Source of the DNA: Serinibacter salmoneus
GTDB lineage: Bacteria; Actinomycetota; Actinomycetes; Actinomycetales; Beutenbergiaceae
DNA length: 64,000 bases
Assembly: GCF_002563925.1 (NCBI RefSeq)
Contig: NZ_PDJD01000001.1
Coordinates: 1,680,973 to 1,744,972 of the forward strand
Reading direction: 5' to 3'
Positions 1-8,085 of the stretch are shown here, in pieces (positions within the stretch are counted from its first letter, which is position 1; each line of letters begins with the position of its first letter). The position numbers and the translations under genes are program-made. Below the pieces are notes generated by a model. It saw only the letters and a program-made list of their open reading frames with translations, did no database searches and had not been told where the DNA came from.

Positions 1-309
1 ACCCTGGTCGCGCGTCAGGAGATCGAGTACCACCGTCCGATCCCGTTCGCGCGGACCGGGCTGCTGGTCCAACTGTGGATCGGGCACATGGGCGGGTCCT
101 CGCTGGAGGTGTGCTACTCGGTGCACGAGGCCGATGCCGATGCCGCACGCATCGGGGACGCCCTGGACACCCCCACATACGCCGTCGCCGCGACCACGCT
201 GGTGATGGTCACGACCGCCACCGGTGCCCCCACCCGGATCACGCGCGCCCAGCGCGAGGCGTGGGAGCCCTTCGTCGAGCCGCCGGCTCGGTTCCGGCAC
301 CGACGCTAG
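1..309 (+). CDS. Acyl-CoA thioesterase, hotdog fold (5' end outside window)
   Basis: The reading frame is open from the first base and ends at the TAG at 307-309, so only the last 102 codons are present. The protein starts inside a 4HBT/hotdog domain: the segment around EIEYHRPIPFARTGLLVQLW and IGHMGGSSLEVCYSV matches the long helix-to-beta part of YbgC/FcbC-like acyl-CoA thioesterases, which hydrolyse acyl-CoA thioesters in the cytoplasm. It resembles the complete thioesterase at 31103-31546 (shared EI.Y..PIPF and IG.SS..-.YEV/YSV pattern), so the two are paralogues. The C-terminal tail is Arg/Pro rich. It converges on the GTPase gene ending at 361. Substrate unknown. Confidence 0.8.
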   Translation, partial: TLVARQEIEYHRPIPFARTGLLVQLWIGHMGGSSLEVCYSVHEADADAARIGDALDTPTYAVAATTLVMVTTATGAPTRITRAQREAWEPFVEPPARFRHRR

Positions 310-360
310 CGACCAGGCGGCCGTGGCGTGACCGGCGCCGCGTCATCGTGCACGGCGCGC

Positions 361-2010
361 TCAGGCACCGGCGCGGACGGCGGCCGTGCGCAGCGCCTCG
401 CTCGCCGCGAGTTCGCCGTCGACCACCGCGAGCACCCGGTCGGAGGCATGGCGCTCGACCGCGCGCCGCAGCCTGGCGCGTACCTGCCGCATCCGCCGGG
501 CCGCCGATCGCCGCGCGGCGAGCCGGGCGAGCGCGGCCAACGCGATGCCCAGGACTGCGCCGCCGATCGCCAACAGGCTCGGCCATGGCCAACGCACCTC
601 CCCGAGGCTCAGCACCGGCACGGGCCACTGCGGGAGCTGCAGGAAGTCGATGACGGCCAGTGCCAGGAGCCAGGCGAGGCCCGCCAGCAGGGTCAGCATC
701 AGCACCCACTGCACCGTGCCCACCCAGCGCCACCACGCGGGCCGCTGCACACTGACCCCGCGTGCAATCTCCTGGTCGAGGGAGTCCGCGAGGTCGGCGG
801 CACCCGAGACGACGCGTGCGCTGACGGCATCGCCCCAGGCCGGCGGGAGCGCGGAGGCCGCGGCGTGCACATACGCCCGGGTCGCGCTGGTCACCTTGGC
901 CCGCGACTGCGGCGTGGCCGGAGGAAGGGAGGTACGGCGCGGCACATCCGTGGCCGGGTCGGCCTCGGTCCGCGCGCCGCCGGACTCGCCCCCGCTCCCC
1001 CCGCGCAACCCGAGCGTACGCAGCGGGTCGGACCGGAATCGCTGGATCCACCGGGTGGGCGGCCACCCGGTGGCGCGCGCGGCATCCCTCACCGTCGCAG
1101 CCCCCACCGCATCCACGACACGGGGGATGCCGGCAGCTTCCTCGAGGACCTCCACCAGGTGCTCGCGGGCGTGCTGTGCCGCCGCGGCTCCCTCGACCAG
1201 GCTCGGGAGTTCCCCGAGCAGCGATCGTGCCGCAGTGGCGACCTCGCCCGTGGCGCGTAGCCGGGCCGTCTCCCGGGAGCGCACCGCCCTCGCCACGTCC
1301 TGGGCCAGTGAGTCCATGCCGTCGCCGTCCAGCGCCGACCCGGTCAGCACGCGCGCGTCCACGCCGTCCGCACGCACCAGGCGCTCGAGGTCCTCGCGGC
1401 ATTCACGAGCCTGGTCCGGACTCAATCGGTCGCTCTGGTTCAGGAGGACCACCACCCGGGTGTCCGAACCCGCCAACGGCTTCAGGTAGCGCGTGTGCAG
1501 CACGTCGTCGGCGTACTTCTGCGGGCTCGTCACCCACACGAGCAGGTCCGCGCGGTCGGTGATGTGGTCGGCACGCTCGCGATGCTCGGCGACCACCGAA
1601 TCGTGATCCGGGAGATCCAGGAGGATCAGTCCGTCCGGGCTGGCTGCTGTGACCGGGCGCTCGTGCCGGTCGGGCACGCCGAGCCACTCCAACAGGGCTG
1701 TGGACCCCGCGGACAGGTCGGCGACCTCGCTGACCAGCGCCATCGCGTGGGAGGTGGTGGGCCGCATCGTGCCGGTCCGCGCGAGGTCGCTCCCGGCGAG
1801 AGCGTTGAACACGGACGACTTCCCGACCCCGGTAGCGCCTGCGACGGCCACCACGGTGTGCTCTGCCGACAGCGCCGCGCGCTCGCGTACCCGCTCGAGC
1901 GCCGTCGCCGCGTGTTGGACCACCTCGGGGCGCAATCGGCCGCGCGCGAGGTCCACGGCCTGGGCCAACGCGTCGACGCGCTCCGCCAGGGGTACCTTTC
2001 GTCGTCTCAT
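361..2010 (-). CDS. Dynamin-like GTPase, membrane-anchored partner B2
   Basis: A 549-residue protein with an N-terminal dynamin/Era-type GTPase domain: G1 GATGVGKSS (near residue 58), G2 RPTTS, G3 DLPDHDS, and G4 NQSD instead of NKxD. A long helical region follows, then two hydrophobic segments near residues 420-450 and 475-500 (WVLMLTLLAGLAWLLALAV and LLAIGGAVLGIALAALA), so it is probably a membrane protein. The ATG at 2010 is chosen over an upstream GTG because it overlaps the stop of the upstream gene as ATGA, giving translational coupling. Paired bacterial dynamin-like proteins often act as heteromers in membrane remodelling, fission or septation; the role here is inferred. It is the second member of the second A/B pair in this locus, a paralogue of 6712-8085. 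Confidence 0.85.
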   Translation of the reverse strand: MRRRKVPLAERVDALAQAVDLARGRLRPEVVQHAATALERVRERAALSAEHTVVAVAGATGVGKSSVFNALAGSDLARTGTMRPTTSHAMALVSEVADLSAGSTALLEWLGVPDRHERPVTAASPDGLILLDLPDHDSVVAEHRERADHITDRADLLVWVTSPQKYADDVLHTRYLKPLAGSDTRVVVLLNQSDRLSPDQARECREDLERLVRADGVDARVLTGSALDGDGMDSLAQDVARAVRSRETARLRATGEVATAARSLLGELPSLVEGAAAAQHAREHLVEVLEEAAGIPRVVDAVGAATVRDAARATGWPPTRWIQRFRSDPLRTLGLRGGSGGESGGARTEADPATDVPRRTSLPPATPQSRAKVTSATRAYVHAAASALPPAWGDAVSARVVSGAADLADSLDQEIARGVSVQRPAWWRWVGTVQWVLMLTLLAGLAWLLALAVIDFLQLPQWPVPVLSLGEVRWPWPSLLAIGGAVLGIALAALARLAARRSAARRMRQVRARLRRAVERHASDRVLAVVDGELAASEALRTAAVRAGA

Positions 2011-4007
2011 CCCCGGCCTCCCCTGCCGAACAGTCGAGCGAACCAACCGCGCCTGGGCGCCGGATCTGACGCGGCCCGGCCGGGCATCGCGGGAGCGGGC
2101 GGAGCAACGGCACCGCGCGCACCCGCGCCGCGCAACCGGGTGACCTCGCCTGACTCTGCCGGCCGGGGCTCGCTGCCCGCGTCGACCCTGGCGGCCGCCG
2201 ACTCCCGGCGGTCGCCCTGCAGCGCGGAGGCGATCTCTGCGGCCACCAGGCGGAGTCGCTCGGGAGCATCCGCATCCACCTGTTCACGGCGGACGATCGC
2301 CTCCACAGCATCCGCATCGGCGGCGATCAGACCCACCAGGCGACGGTCCAGGCTCGCCTGCGCCGTCGCGGTGAGTCGGCGTACGGCGTCGTCTCCGAAC
2401 GCCGCCTCGAGCACCTTCTGCGCCAACACGGCGGTGCCACCAGCGATCCCGACCTCTGCGCCGGTGAGTCCACCGGTACCCGCGAACACCAGGAGCATCA
2501 GCGCCACGCCGAGCCCGTTCACCCCGAAGCTCAGGGCTCGGGCGAGACCGCGCCTGCTCGATCCCTGCTCGCGCACCAGGTCGAGGACCTCACCCTGCCA
2601 CTCCCGGATCTCCCGCTCGATGCGCTCGCGCAACTCGGCGCTACCGGCCGGGGTAAGGGAGGTGCCGTGCTCGATCGCGTCCAGGAGGTCCGCGCCCGCG
2701 GGGTCGACGCGCCATCCGGTCCGCACCGCCTCCCGCGCTCCTTCGACGGCGTCGAGTGCCACCGCCGCGAGTCCGTGCGCAATCGCCACCTCGGCCTGGT
2801 GCGCGGATGCGGACCCTCCGCGCAGGAATGCCGTGACCCGGTCCCGGGTGCGGCCGACCCCACGTTCGATCGCCCGCATCATGTCGCTGGTGCCCACCAC
2901 GTCCTGCCATCGGGCGAGCACCTCCCCACGGAGCAGTCCGCCGTCCTTGGTGGCAGCGATCACCGTCTCCGCGGCCGTGCCGTAGGCCAGCTCGACCGTG
3001 ACCAGGAGTCGCTCCTCGGCGCGCGCCTGGTCCTGCGCGGCCTCCGCGAGCGCGCGTACCCCCGCGACCACGGCGTCCAATGCACCATCGCGTGTGGCGT
3101 GGGCGATGCTCTCACGCTCGACCCCGTCTGCGGCGACGTCGGACAACCACCCCGCGAGCTGGGCCACGGCTGCCTCCGGCAACAGGCCCTCGTCGTCCAG
3201 CCCCGTCTCGGGGATCTCGAACAGTCGAGCGTGCTCCAGACCCGCACGGACCATGTGACCGCGCAGGTCCTCGGGGACATCACGTGTGGCGGCATCCAGG
3301 CGGTCGAGGACGATGGCCACCTGGGTGCGCCGCTGGGAGGCGGCGTGAAGCAACGACCAGGGGACCGCGTCGGCATACCGCGCCGGTGTGGTGACGAACA
3401 ACCACAGGTCGGCGGCGGCCATCAACTGCTGCGCGAGTTCCCGGTTCGCCTGCTCCACGGAGTCGATGTCCGGGGCGTCCAGCAGGGCCAGTCCTCGCGG
3501 GATCCGCCGGGACGGTGCCAGTCGCAGCGACCGGTGCGCCGCGGCGTCGGGCGCCGCACCTGTCGGGGGGTGCGGCAACTCCTGGGCGGTGGCGTCGTCG
3601 CCCGCGACGGCGCGGGCGTGGGACCGCACGAGGTGCGGCAGCAGGCGCTCGTGGCCGAACCAGTCGGCGTCCTGGGGGTTGTGTACCAGCACCGGTGAGC
3701 GCGTGGTGGGGCGAAGCACGCCTGGGGTCGTCAGCGGTGCCCCCAGGAGGCTGTTGACGAGAGTCGACTTCCCGGCGCCCGTCGAGCCACCCACCACGAC
3801 CAGCAGGGGTGCACCCTCGGCGCGCAGTCGGGGAAGCAGGTAGTCCTCGAGTTGCGCGAGCAATTCGGCACGCTCCCGGCGCCGTGCTTCCACCTGGCGC
3901 GCGCGCAACGGCAGTGGCAGCGTGGAGAGTTCGTCACTCAGGTTCTCCAGCGCTGCGAGCAGCGCTGCCCGTGCGATCGGCGCCCTCGCCGTCGGCTCTC
4001 CCTGCAC
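2007..4007 (-). CDS. Dynamin-like GTPase, membrane-associated partner A2
   Basis: About 666 residues. The N-terminal GTPase domain has G1 GGSTGAGKST (near residue 75), G2 RPTTRSPV and G3 DAPDIDSV; the G4 position reads LDRLD, so the usual Asn/Thr-Lys-x-Asp is not kept. After a long helical middle there is a hydrophobic stretch near residues 495-540 (VALMLLVFAGTGGLTGAEVG) that could be a membrane paddle, and a basic amphipathic end (GWFARLFGRG) that could touch membrane. Two in-frame GTGs exist at 4016 and 4007; 4007 is preferred because AGGAGG lies nine bases before it but directly abuts 4016. Its stop overlaps the ATG of the B2 partner. Paralogue of 8082-9716. Function inferred from the dynamin family, not proven. 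Confidence 0.85.
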   Translation of the reverse strand: MQGEPTARAPIARAALLAALENLSDELSTLPLPLRARQVEARRRERAELLAQLEDYLLPRLRAEGAPLLVVVGGSTGAGKSTLVNSLLGAPLTTPGVLRPTTRSPVLVHNPQDADWFGHERLLPHLVRSHARAVAGDDATAQELPHPPTGAAPDAAAHRSLRLAPSRRIPRGLALLDAPDIDSVEQANRELAQQLMAAADLWLFVTTPARYADAVPWSLLHAASQRRTQVAIVLDRLDAATRDVPEDLRGHMVRAGLEHARLFEIPETGLDDEGLLPEAAVAQLAGWLSDVAADGVERESIAHATRDGALDAVVAGVRALAEAAQDQARAEERLLVTVELAYGTAAETVIAATKDGGLLRGEVLARWQDVVGTSDMMRAIERGVGRTRDRVTAFLRGGSASAHQAEVAIAHGLAAVALDAVEGAREAVRTGWRVDPAGADLLDAIEHGTSLTPAGSAELRERIEREIREWQGEVLDLVREQGSSRRGLARALSFGVNGLGVALMLLVFAGTGGLTGAEVGIAGGTAVLAQKVLEAAFGDDAVRRLTATAQASLDRRLVGLIAADADAVEAIVRREQVDADAPERLRLVAAEIASALQGDRRESAAARVDAGSEPRPAESGEVTRLRGAGARGAVAPPAPAMPGRAASDPAPRRGWFARLFGRGGRG

Positions 4008-4084
4008 GTGCCTCACCCTCCTGCCGAGCGCTCCGGCACGGCAGTGTGCCGGAGCGCCCGTCCGTCATCGATCGAGCGGGACTG

Positions 4085-5767
4085 TCAGTCCCGCGTGAGC
4101 TTGCGGTAGGTGACCCGGTGCGGGCGAGCCGCCTCAGGCCCCAGCCGCTCGATCTTGTTCTCCTCGTAGGCTGCGAAGTTGCCCTCGAACCAGTGCCAGG
4201 AGGCGGGGTTCTCCTCGGTTCCCTCGTAGGCGAGGATGTGCGTGGCGACACGGTCGAGGAACCACCGGTCGTGCGAGACGACCACGGCGCACCCGGGGAA
4301 CTCCAGCAGCGCGTTCTCCAGGCTCCCCAGGGTCTCCACGTCGAGGTCGTTCGTGGGCTCGTCCAGCAACAGCAGGTTCCCGCCCTGCTTGAGGGTCAGG
4401 GCGAGGTTCAGACGGTTTCGCTCTCCACCGGAGAGCACCCCTGCGGGCTTCTGCTGGTCCGGGCCCTTGAAGCCGAACTGCGAGACATAGGCGCGGGAGG
4501 GGATCTCGACGTTGCCGACCTGGATAAAGTCCAGCCCGTCGGAGACGACCTCCCACAGGGTCTTCTTCGGGTCCAGACCCGCACGGGACTGGTCCACGTA
4601 GGAGATCTTGACGGTCTCGCCCACCTTGACCTCGCCGGCGTCCAGCGGCTCCAGGCCCACGATGGTCTTGAACAGGGTCGTCTTCCCGACCCCGTTGGGG
4701 CCGATCACCCCGACGATGCCATTGCGCGGCAGGTCGAAGGAGAGACCCTCGATCAGGGTGCGGTCGCCGAAGCCCTTGACGATGTCCTTGGCCTCGATGA
4801 CCACACTGCCCAGCCGTGGCCCCGGCGGGATCTGGATCTCCTCGAAGTCCAACTTGCGGGTGCGCTCCGCCTCCGCCGCCATCTCCTCGTACCGGGCGAG
4901 GCGTGCCTTGCTCTTGGCCTGGCGCCCCTTGGCGTTCGAGCGGACCCACTCCAACTCGGTAGCGAGCCGCTTGGCGAGCTTGGCGTCCTTCTTGCCCTGG
5001 ATCTGCAGGCGTTCCTGCTTCTTCTCCAGGTAGGTGGAGTAGTTCCCCTCGTAGGGGTACAGGCGACCGCGGTCGACCTCGGCGATCCACTCCGCCACGT
5101 TGTCCAGGAAGTACCGGTCGTGGGTGATCGCGATGACAGCGCCGGCGTAGCGAGCCAGGTGCTGCTCGAGCCACTGCACGCTCTCGGCGTCCAGGTGGTT
5201 GGTGGGCTCGTCCAGGAGGAGCAGGTCCGGGGCCTCCAGGAGCAGTTTGCACAGCGCCACGCGGCGCCTCTCACCTCCGGAGAGCACCGAGACGTCCGCA
5301 TCCGGCGGCGGGCAGCGCAGGGCATCCATCGCCTGCTCCAGGCGGGCGTCGATGTCCCATCCGTTCGCGGCGTCGATCTCCTCCTGGAGCTTGCCCATCT
5401 CCTCGGTCAACGCCTCGTAGTCGGCGTCCGGGTCGGCGAACTCCTCGGCGATCGCCTCGAAGCGGTCCTTCTTCGCGAGCAGGTCACCGACGGCCTCCTG
5501 CACGTTGCCGAGGACTGTCTTCTCCTCGTTCAGCGGGGGCTCCTGCTGCAGGATCCCGACGCTGTAGCCCGGCGAGAGCCGCGCCTCACCGTTGGAGGGG
5601 GTGTCCAGGCCCGCCATGATCTTCAGGATGGTGGACTTACCGGCACCGTTCGGGCCGACCATGCCGATCTTGGCTCCGGGAAGGAATGCCATCGTGACGT
5701 CGTCGAGGATGACCTTGTCCCCGTGCGCCTTGCGCGCGCGGACCATCGAGTAGATGTACTCGGCCAC
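4085..5767 (-). CDS. ettA: Energy-dependent translational throttle protein EttA (ABC-F)
   Basis: A 560-residue ABC-F ATPase, close to the 555 residues of E. coli EttA. It has two ABC modules: Walker A GPNGAGKST (near residue 38) and GPNGVGKTT (near 357), signatures LSGGERRRVAL and LSGGERNRLNL, and Walker B LLLDEPTNHLD and LLLDEPTNDLD. The arm region and the charged inter-domain linker (KSKARLARYEEM) are present and there is no membrane domain. EttA binds the ribosomal E site and gates the first elongation step according to ATP/ADP ratio. The start is a GTG at 5767 with AGGAG four bases upstream. It lies between ssb and the second GTPase pair, all on the same strand. A TAGGCT hexamer upstream (about 5805) may give it its own promoter. 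Confidence 0.95.
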   Translation of the reverse strand: MAEYIYSMVRARKAHGDKVILDDVTMAFLPGAKIGMVGPNGAGKSTILKIMAGLDTPSNGEARLSPGYSVGILQQEPPLNEEKTVLGNVQEAVGDLLAKKDRFEAIAEEFADPDADYEALTEEMGKLQEEIDAANGWDIDARLEQAMDALRCPPPDADVSVLSGGERRRVALCKLLLEAPDLLLLDEPTNHLDAESVQWLEQHLARYAGAVIAITHDRYFLDNVAEWIAEVDRGRLYPYEGNYSTYLEKKQERLQIQGKKDAKLAKRLATELEWVRSNAKGRQAKSKARLARYEEMAAEAERTRKLDFEEIQIPPGPRLGSVVIEAKDIVKGFGDRTLIEGLSFDLPRNGIVGVIGPNGVGKTTLFKTIVGLEPLDAGEVKVGETVKISYVDQSRAGLDPKKTLWEVVSDGLDFIQVGNVEIPSRAYVSQFGFKGPDQQKPAGVLSGGERNRLNLALTLKQGGNLLLLDEPTNDLDVETLGSLENALLEFPGCAVVVSHDRWFLDRVATHILAYEGTEENPASWHWFEGNFAAYEENKIERLGPEAARPHRVTYRKLTRD

Positions 5768-5875
5768 AGTTCTCCTAGGCAGGTGGGTGGATTCTCGGCG
5801 CCCAGCCTACGCCAGCCGCGTGCACCGCGAGCACCTGGGGCGTGGCACCCACCGGGCCACCCCGGCGCGCCCCAC

Positions 5876-6550
5876 CTAGGCGGTGGACGGGACGCCGGCG
5901 GCCGCCACACCCCCGGGATCCTCACCCTGCGCCGGGGTCCCTGCGGGTGCGAGGCCGAGCGGGCCGTCCTCGCGCGCCTCGTCCTCGCGCGGTCCCTCCG
6001 GATCGTCGCCGACCAGGGCGTCCCCCGGCCGTTCCTCCAGTGCGGTGACGTCCACCGTGTGATCGGGGGCCGGCTCGCTGGGCCCGGTGGTGATGCCCTG
6101 GCTCATGCCGCCCCATCCGTCCGTGGTGGGGCGCTGCGCGTGCGTGGCCCCGGACGGTGTGGCATCGCCAGGTGCGCCGTCCGCGCGTGTGCCGCGGTCG
6201 AAGGTCACGACGCCGTAGGCCGCGATGTCGATGGCGACGGCCTCCGCGTGGATGGCGGTGCCGTGGTGCGCCACGCCGTCGCGATCGACGTAGCTGTCGT
6301 CGACGAGCCGGCCCCGCACCAGGAGCGGGTAACCGGCACGCACGCTCTGCGCGACCCGTGCGGCCAGGTGGCGGTAGGCGCGCACCGTGAACCAGAGCGT
6401 CTCGGCGTCCTCCCAGGAGCCGTCCTCGCCGCGGCGGGATCGGGTGCACGCCAGCCGGAACCGGGTCCAGGCGCCGTGGTCGTTCGTCCGAGCCAGTTGT
6501 GGGGTGGTCCCGGCGATGCCACGCACCGTCAGGGTCGTCTCGTTGCTCAT
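5876..6550 (-). CDS. ssb: Single-stranded DNA-binding protein, atypical C-terminus
   Basis: A 224-residue protein with an N-terminal OB-fold (roughly residues 1-110: TTLTVRGIAG, WTRFRLACTRSRR, ETLWFTVRAYRHLAARVAQSVRAGYPLLVRGRL in pieces) typical of bacterial SSB, which coats ssDNA as tetramers. ATG at 6550 is chosen because GGAGGAG sits just upstream; an upstream in-frame GTG lacks such a site. The C-terminal half is acidic and Pro/Gly rich but ends in GVPSTA, without the acidic DDDIPF-like tip that recruits repair and replication proteins. It is therefore probably an accessory SSB rather than the replicative one. It lies directly between a GTPase pair and ettA, in the same direction. Confidence 0.88.
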   Translation of the reverse strand: MSNETTLTVRGIAGTTPQLARTNDHGAWTRFRLACTRSRRGEDGSWEDAETLWFTVRAYRHLAARVAQSVRAGYPLLVRGRLVDDSYVDRDGVAHHGTAIHAEAVAIDIAAYGVVTFDRGTRADGAPGDATPSGATHAQRPTTDGWGGMSQGITTGPSEPAPDHTVDVTALEERPGDALVGDDPEGPREDEAREDGPLGLAPAGTPAQGEDPGGVAAAGVPSTA

Positions 6551-6711
6551 CGGCTTCTCCTCCGTGGTCGGCAGCCGGACGCGCTCCGGCACCACCACGG
6601 TGGATCACTCGGGCCCAGCGCCGTGGGCCGGGTGTGCACAACAGCCCGCAGGCTCGCGAACGCTCGCCTGGGGACAGCCGGGAACCGCGCGGCTTCGCCG
6701 ATCGCGCGCCC

Positions 6712-8085
6712 TCAGACCGAACGCACCTGTGCCAGCCGCTCGTGGGCCGATGTCAGCCGCGCCCGGACCGCGCGGGAGGGACCGAGAATGTCCAGCACCA
6801 CGTCCTGCAGCCGTTGCGTGACATCCGCCGCGTACTGGGCGCGCACCCGGTCCGCCTCCGCTTCCAGGCTCGCTCGCCGCATCTTCCGGAAGGCGCCCGG
6901 GGTCCGCACCGGTGGCGCCGGGACCGAGCGAACGGCAGCCATCGCACGCTCCCCGATCGTCTCGGCCGAGGGCAGGGCGTCACCGACGCCACGGTGCCAC
7001 TGCGCAGGAAGGCCTCGGCACTCCGCCGCCACCCATCCCTGGCGCAAGGCCTCGAGTCGCGCGGGCGTCGGCTCGCGCAACTCCACGGTCACCGATCCCT
7101 CGCCCCTCACGGCCGCGGCGTAGGAATCCGCGGCCGACCGGGCACCGGTCATGTCCCACAGCCGTTGCACCGCGTCGCCACCGCTCTGGCCGTGACCCGG
7201 CGGCGGGCCGAGGGCATCCTCGAGGGCACGGGCCACGCCGTCGAGCTCGTCGCGGACCGCGGTGCGATTCACGCTGGCTCGCTGAGCCCCCGCCACCAGC
7301 GCGCCGCGCAGTTCCTGCACGCCCACCCCGGAGGTGGCCGAGGCAGGAAGGATGCCGACCTCGTCCAGACCGTCCGCCACCAGGAGTTCGCGCACATCGG
7401 CCAGCACCTGTTCCGTGCCCTGCGGTGTGAGGGTGTCGACCTGATTGAGCACCACGAGCATGCCGTCCTGGCGCCCCGACAGCGCGCGCAGATAGTCCGC
7501 GTGCAGCCGGTGATCGGCGTACTTCTGCGGGTCCAGGACCCACACGAGCAGGTCCACGAACGGGACCAGCTTGTTCACCAGGTCACGGTGTTCCAGTTCG
7601 ACCGAGTCGTGGTCCGGCACGTCCAACAGGATGACCCCGGCCAGCTCCCGCGGATCCGGACCTTCCAGCGCCGTCTCCCCCCGCACCCGCGCAGCGGGCG
7701 CCACCCCGAGGTGATCGAGGAACGACGTCGCATCCGAACCCCACACACAGGCCGAGGGGCGCGAGGTGGTGGGCCGGCGCACGCCGACCTCTGCGACATC
7801 CAGCGCCGTCACCGCGTTGAAGAGCGAGGACTTACCCGACCCGGTGCCACCCACGAAGGCGACCACGGTGTGGTTCAGTCCCATCGCCAGGCGCTGCTCC
7901 ACGGCGCCGAGGTGCTCCCGTGCGGCGTCGCGGACCGGAGCGGGAAGCAGCGCGCCCAGGTCGTCCACGAGTCGCGCCAGGATCTCCAGGCGCCCTTCCT
8001 CACGGACCTGCACCTCGCTGACCGAATCTGCGGAGCCCGCCATGGCTCGTGCCGCCCGGCGCGATCCGGCGATGGGTGCGCTCAC
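6712..8085 (-). CDS. Dynamin-like GTPase, soluble partner B1
   Basis: A 457-residue paralogue of the GTPase at 361-2010: G1 GGTGSGKSS (near residue 82), G2 RPTTS, G3 DVPDHDS, and G4 NQVD. Unlike the paralogue it shows no hydrophobic segment long enough for a transmembrane helix; the C-terminal part is helical and Arg/Ala rich, so it is probably soluble or peripheral. The GTG start at 8085 overlaps the stop of the upstream GTPase (GTGA), so the pair is translationally coupled. It ends about 160 bases before ssb. Family knowledge suggests GTP-driven assembly with its partner on membranes or another scaffold; the target is unknown. Confidence 0.85.
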   Translation of the reverse strand: MSAPIAGSRRAARAMAGSADSVSEVQVREEGRLEILARLVDDLGALLPAPVRDAAREHLGAVEQRLAMGLNHTVVAFVGGTGSGKSSLFNAVTALDVAEVGVRRPTTSRPSACVWGSDATSFLDHLGVAPAARVRGETALEGPDPRELAGVILLDVPDHDSVELEHRDLVNKLVPFVDLLVWVLDPQKYADHRLHADYLRALSGRQDGMLVVLNQVDTLTPQGTEQVLADVRELLVADGLDEVGILPASATSGVGVQELRGALVAGAQRASVNRTAVRDELDGVARALEDALGPPPGHGQSGGDAVQRLWDMTGARSAADSYAAAVRGEGSVTVELREPTPARLEALRQGWVAAECRGLPAQWHRGVGDALPSAETIGERAMAAVRSVPAPPVRTPGAFRKMRRASLEAEADRVRAQYAADVTQRLQDVVLDILGPSRAVRARLTSAHERLAQVRSV

